Below, in pieces: positions 61,454-64,000 of a stretch of 64,000 nt of DNA (position 1 is the first letter of the stretch; every line of letters starts with the position of its first letter). The translations under genes were made by a program, and so were the position numbers. The stretch is taken from assembly GCA_035556215.1 (NCBI GenBank), contig DATMFI010000026.1, positions 160,218 to 224,217 of the forward strand. The letters are read 5' to 3'. Below the pieces are notes generated by a model. It was not told where the DNA came from. It did not search any database and saw nothing but the letters and a program-made list of their open reading frames with translations. The DNA comes from Palsa-892 sp035556215 (GTDB taxonomy: Bacteria > Pseudomonadota > Alphaproteobacteria > Rhizobiales > Xanthobacteraceae).

Positions 61454-63178
61454 ATGAAAAAGAAAACGCCGGAACAACTTCGCAGCCATCGCTGGTTCGG
61501 GGTCGAGGATCTTCGCGCCTTCGGACATCGCTCGCGCGCCAAACAGATGGGCTATGCCCGTTCGGATTTCGCGGGCAAGCCGGTGATCGCGATCGTCAAC
61601 ACCTGGAGCGATCTCAATCCCTGCCACATGCATTTCAGAACGCGCGCCGAGGAAGTGAAGCGCGGCGTCTGGCAGGCGGGCGGCTTTCCGGTCGAGCTGC
61701 CGGCGCTTTCGCTCGGCGAGACTTACATGAAGCCTTCGACGATGTTCTATCGCAACTTGCTGGCGATGGAGGTCGAGGAGCTGCTGCGCTCCAATCCGGT
61801 CGATGGCGTCGTGCTCCTCGGCGGCTGCGACAAGACGGTGCCCGCGATGATCATGGGCGCGTGCTCGGCCAATTATCCGGCGATCTTCATGCCGGCGGGG
61901 CCGATGCTGCGCGGCAATTATCGCGGCAATGTGCTGGGCTCGGGCAGCGACAGCTGGAAATACTGGGCGGAGCTGCGCGCCGGCAACATCACCCAGGCCG
62001 ACTGGGAAGAGGTCGAGGACGGCATCGCCAGGAGCTACGGCACCTGCATGACGATGGGCACGGCCTCGACCATGGCGGCGGTCGCCGAAACGCTCGGCCT
62101 GACGCTGCCGAACGCGTCATGCATTCCGGCGGCCGATGCCTCGCATGAGCGCCTCGCCACGGCCTGCGGGCGGCGCATCGTCGAAATGGTCTGGGAAGAC
62201 CTGAAGCCGCGCGATTTCCTGACCGCCGCTTCGTTCGATAACGCCGTGACGACGGTGATGGCGCTCGGCGGCTCGACCAATGCGATCATCCATCTCGTCG
62301 CGATGGCGAACCGCGCCGGCATCGAGCTGCCGCTCGACCGCTTCGACGAAATTTCGAAGAGGACGCCGCTGCTGTGCAATCTCCGTCCGTCGGGCAAATA
62401 CCTGATGGAGGACTTTTATTACGCGGGCGGCCTGCGCGCCTTGCTGACGCGCATTCCCGATCTGCTCGATACGAAATGCGGCACCGTCACCGGCAAGACG
62501 CTCGGCGAGAATATCAAAGGCGCCATCGTCAACAACGAGGATGTGATTTTGCCGCGCAACCGGCCGCTCAAGACCGAGGGCGGCGTCGTCGTGCTGCGCG
62601 GCAGCCTCGCGCCGGACGGCGCCGTCATCAAGCAGTCGGCGATGGAGGAGCGCTTCCTCAAGCACACCGGCCCTGCGGTGGTGTTCGAGGACTACAACGA
62701 TCTTGCCAGGCGCATCGACGATCCGGATCTCGAAGTAACCGCCGACAGCATTCTTGTCCTGAAGAATGCGGGGCCGCTCGGCGGGCCGGGCATGCCGGAG
62801 TGGGGCATGTTGCCGATCCCGAAGAAGCTCCTGCAGCAGGGCGTGCGCGACATGGTGCGCATTTCCGACTCGCGCATGTCCGGCACGAGCTACGGCAGCT
62901 GCGTGCTGCATGTCGCGCCGGAAGCCTATGTCGGCGGGCCGCTCGCCTTCGTCGAGACCGGCGATCCGATCACGCTAGATGTGAAGGCGCGCAAGCTCGA
63001 TCTCGACGTGCCGGAAGCGGAACTGAAAGCGCGCAAGGCGAAGTGGAAATCGCCGCCGCCGCGTTTCGTCCGCGGCTACGGCGTATTGTTCGCCAACCAC
63101 GCCTCGCAAGCCGACAAGGGCTGCGACTTCAATTTCCTCGAAGGCACGCAGCCGACGGCGGAGCCCGAGATTCACTAG
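61454..63178 (+). CDS. IlvD/Edd-family dehydratase (sugar-acid type)
   Basis: A 574-residue iron-sulfur dehydratase. Likely Fe-S cysteines are in NPCHMHF (near residue 58), LLGGCDKTVPA and SYGTCMTMG. MALGGSTNAIIHLVAMA is the central signature, and RISDSRMSGTSYGSCVLHVAPEA is the C-terminal one. The sequence lacks the extended features of IlvD and resembles L-arabonate/D-xylonate-type dehydratases that make 2-keto-3-deoxy acids. The divergent aldolase supports a nonphosphorylative sugar-acid route. Substrate not proven. Confidence 0.88.
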   Translation: MKKKTPEQLRSHRWFGVEDLRAFGHRSRAKQMGYARSDFAGKPVIAIVNTWSDLNPCHMHFRTRAEEVKRGVWQAGGFPVELPALSLGETYMKPSTMFYRNLLAMEVEELLRSNPVDGVVLLGGCDKTVPAMIMGACSANYPAIFMPAGPMLRGNYRGNVLGSGSDSWKYWAELRAGNITQADWEEVEDGIARSYGTCMTMGTASTMAAVAETLGLTLPNASCIPAADASHERLATACGRRIVEMVWEDLKPRDFLTAASFDNAVTTVMALGGSTNAIIHLVAMANRAGIELPLDRFDEISKRTPLLCNLRPSGKYLMEDFYYAGGLRALLTRIPDLLDTKCGTVTGKTLGENIKGAIVNNEDVILPRNRPLKTEGGVVVLRGSLAPDGAVIKQSAMEERFLKHTGPAVVFEDYNDLARRIDDPDLEVTADSILVLKNAGPLGGPGMPEWGMLPIPKKLLQQGVRDMVRISDSRMSGTSYGSCVLHVAPEAYVGGPLAFVETGDPITLDVKARKLDLDVPEAELKARKAKWKSPPPRFVRGYGVLFANHASQADKGCDFNFLEGTQPTAEPEIH

Positions 63179-63201
63179 GCATCCGAAACCCACGAAAAAG
63201 C

Positions 63202-63230
63202 AAAAGCCCCGCCGTGATGGCGGGGCTTTT
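63202..63230. terminator. Terminator after the dehydratase gene
   Basis: AAAAGCCCCGCC (63202-63213) pairs with GGCGGGGCTTTT (63219-63230) around GTGAT. It lies between convergent genes and is symmetrical, so it can serve both. Confidence 0.85.
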
Positions 63231-63251
63231 GTCAGATGAGCCGGGAAGCGC

Positions 63252-63554
63252 TTAGTGCTTCTTGCCCGAGTGCTTGCTCGAGTGCTTGCCGGAATGGTGA
63301 TGCTTGCCGCCCGAGTGATGATGCGACTTGCCGCTGTGGTGGTGCTTGCCGTGCCAGCCGTGGCCGCGGCGATGGCGATAACCGCACTCATAAAAGCCGG
63401 GGCCGTTCCAGCCGTCGATGTAGAAGCAGATGGCGACCTTGGTCACCGGGCTATCGACAACAATATTACCGGCCGTTCCGGGCATCGCGCTGGCGGAACC
63501 GGCCGCCGCGAAAAAAGCCGTGACGGCGGCGGCAGTGATTAAAAACTTCGACAT
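63252..63554 (-). CDS. His-rich exported protein
   Basis: A 100-residue protein. A signal peptide (FLITAAAVTAFFAAAGSASA) is followed by a small domain (MPGTAGNIVVDSPVTKVAICFYIDGWNGPGFYECGY in parts) with two cysteines. The last ~40 residues are repeats of His, Lys, Ser and Gly (KHHHSGKSHHHSGGKHHHSG). GAGGAGAACAATCG precedes ATG 63554. The tail could bind metal ions such as zinc, nickel or copper, but this is inferred from composition. Confidence 0.78.
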   Translation of the reverse strand: MSKFLITAAAVTAFFAAAGSASAMPGTAGNIVVDSPVTKVAICFYIDGWNGPGFYECGYRHRRGHGWHGKHHHSGKSHHHSGGKHHHSGKHSSKHSGKKH

Positions 63555-63661
63555 CGATTGTTCTCCTCGTTGCATCCGAACGGCGGGCCGTTACCGGCCC
63601 ATACCCCGGCATAGTGCTGATACTAGACGGTGATTAACAAATCGCCGTGACGCCGGTCACA

Positions 63662-63690
63662 CTTTGCGCAGTCTCTCTTTGCGCAGTCTC
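63662..63690. repeat. Duplicated 14-15 bp unit
   Basis: CTTTGCGCAGTCTC occurs at 63662-63675 and again at 63677-63690. It lies in the spacer before the truncated SDR gene. Noncoding. Confidence 0.55.
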
Positions 63691-63782
63691 GGCGGGACTT
63701 TCGCGGTTGCCGAAGCTGTGAATGGACAGGCGCGCGGCGATTTCCAAGGTCGCGGCAAATCCATTCATGCGGGAGCCATTCC

Positions 63783-63836
63783 ATGCAGATCGACCTTAAA
63801 GGCAAGCGCGCCATCGTCACCGGCTCGATCGCGTAA
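63783..63836 (+). pseudogene. Truncated short-chain dehydrogenase (SDR) remnant
   Basis: A frame of 17 codons (MQIDLKGKRAIVTGSIA, then TAA) reproduces the start of SDR oxidoreductases up to the TGxxxGxG cofactor loop. GGGAGCCATTCC precedes the ATG. A working SDR needs about 250 residues, and nothing downstream restores the reading frame. The break after TGS coincides with a change to AT-rich promoter-like sequence, as if an insertion or deletion ended the gene. Confidence 0.6.
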
Positions 63837-63843
63837 TTGCCGC

Positions 63844-63872
63844 TTGACATTTTTAGATGATAGGATTATATT
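63844..63872 (+). promoter_or_regulatory. Near-consensus sigma70 promoter
   Basis: TTGACA (63844-63849) is 17 bp from TATATT (63867-63872). It begins 8 bp after the SDR remnant stop and points to the right edge. Its spacer contains the TTAGATGATA half-site of the MarR palindrome. Confidence 0.65.
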
Positions 63873-63933
63873 CATTCTGTCCTCTCCCGCGAGGGGTGCG
63901 TCTGCAGGCGTGCTTGCGTATGGGAGGGGAACG

Positions 63934-64000
63934 GTGGCTGGTTGTCGTTCGCAAGCGATGATCGGCGGCCCAAGCTGCGTGTTCCCGGCGAAGATGGCTC
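63934..64000 (+). CDS. Possible start of a gene running off the right edge
   Basis: GTG 63934 is preceded by GGGAGGGGAACG and opens a frame that stays open for 22 codons to the window end (MAGCRSQAMIGGPSCVFPAK). It lies about 60 bp downstream of the strong promoter. Too short to identify; an alternative is ATG 63958. It may belong to an inserted element, given the broken SDR gene just upstream. Confidence 0.3.
   Translation, partial: MAGCRSQAMIGGPSCVFPAKMA

Overview
The window looks like chromosomal backbone DNA of a GC-rich alphaproteobacterium, most likely order Hyphomicrobiales (Rhizobiales), in the Bradyrhizobium/Xanthobacter neighbourhood. This rests on gene order (sdhCDAB; mdh-sucC-sucD-sucA-sucB-lpd; atpHAGDC; rplU-rpmA to obgE-proB-proA-nadD-rsfS-rlmH-envC-ctpA) and on palindromic intergenic repeats of a rhizobial type. 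No database search was possible, so the assignment is by recognition.

Layout. 1-8.7 kb: partial exported protein, zincin-like metallopeptidase, leuD-leuB, tam, a SET-domain protein divergent from asd, a CitE-like lyase with a MaoC hydratase, and a secreted esterase. 8.9-25.2 kb: LysR regulator, sdhCDAB, a 25-residue basic peptide gene, GNAT, zapE, then the TCA run mdh, sucCD, sucAB, lpd. Together these encode six consecutive TCA-cycle functions. 25.2-29.2 kb: DUF4337 membrane protein, xerC, priA. 29.5-35.1 kb: F1 ATP synthase operon atpHAGDC, interrupted by an Ohr-type peroxidase gene (between atpG and atpD) and a small two-helix membrane protein gene (between atpD and atpC). 35.1-47.6 kb: a long minus-strand housekeeping block (rppH, polysaccharide deacetylase-like, ctpA, envC, rlmH, rsfS, nadD, proA, proB, obgE, GNAT, rpmA, rplU), broken by a plus-strand EamA transporter.

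48-53 kb is accessory. A tRNA-Ser(CGA) is followed at once by an AT-rich two-gene cassette (81-residue TTG-start protein plus a DUF5677-like protein), then a truncated SRAP/YedK fragment. Next is a four-gene operon (SnoaL-like, TetR, MBL-fold, cytochrome c) with an inverted-repeat operator candidate, and a divergent DSD1-like PLP enzyme. 53-63.6 kb: nuclease, membrane protein, gdhA, an autoregulated-looking marR-MFS pair, ABC-F ATPase, a divergent HpcH-aldolase/IlvD-Edd-dehydratase pair for sugar acids, and a His-rich exported protein. The right end holds an SDR gene cut off after 17 codons, followed by a near-consensus sigma70 promoter, which suggests a rearrangement or insertion boundary.

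Most unusual points: the foreign genes inside the ATP synthase operon; repeated use of Lys/Arg/Ala-rich histone-H1-like segments (the free 25-mer, the N-termini of RsfS and NadD, the C-termini of the SET protein and L21); the tRNA-Ser cassette; and short 12-15 bp tandem repeats at several unrelated spacers. No CRISPR array, rRNA, complete IS element or phage gene was seen.
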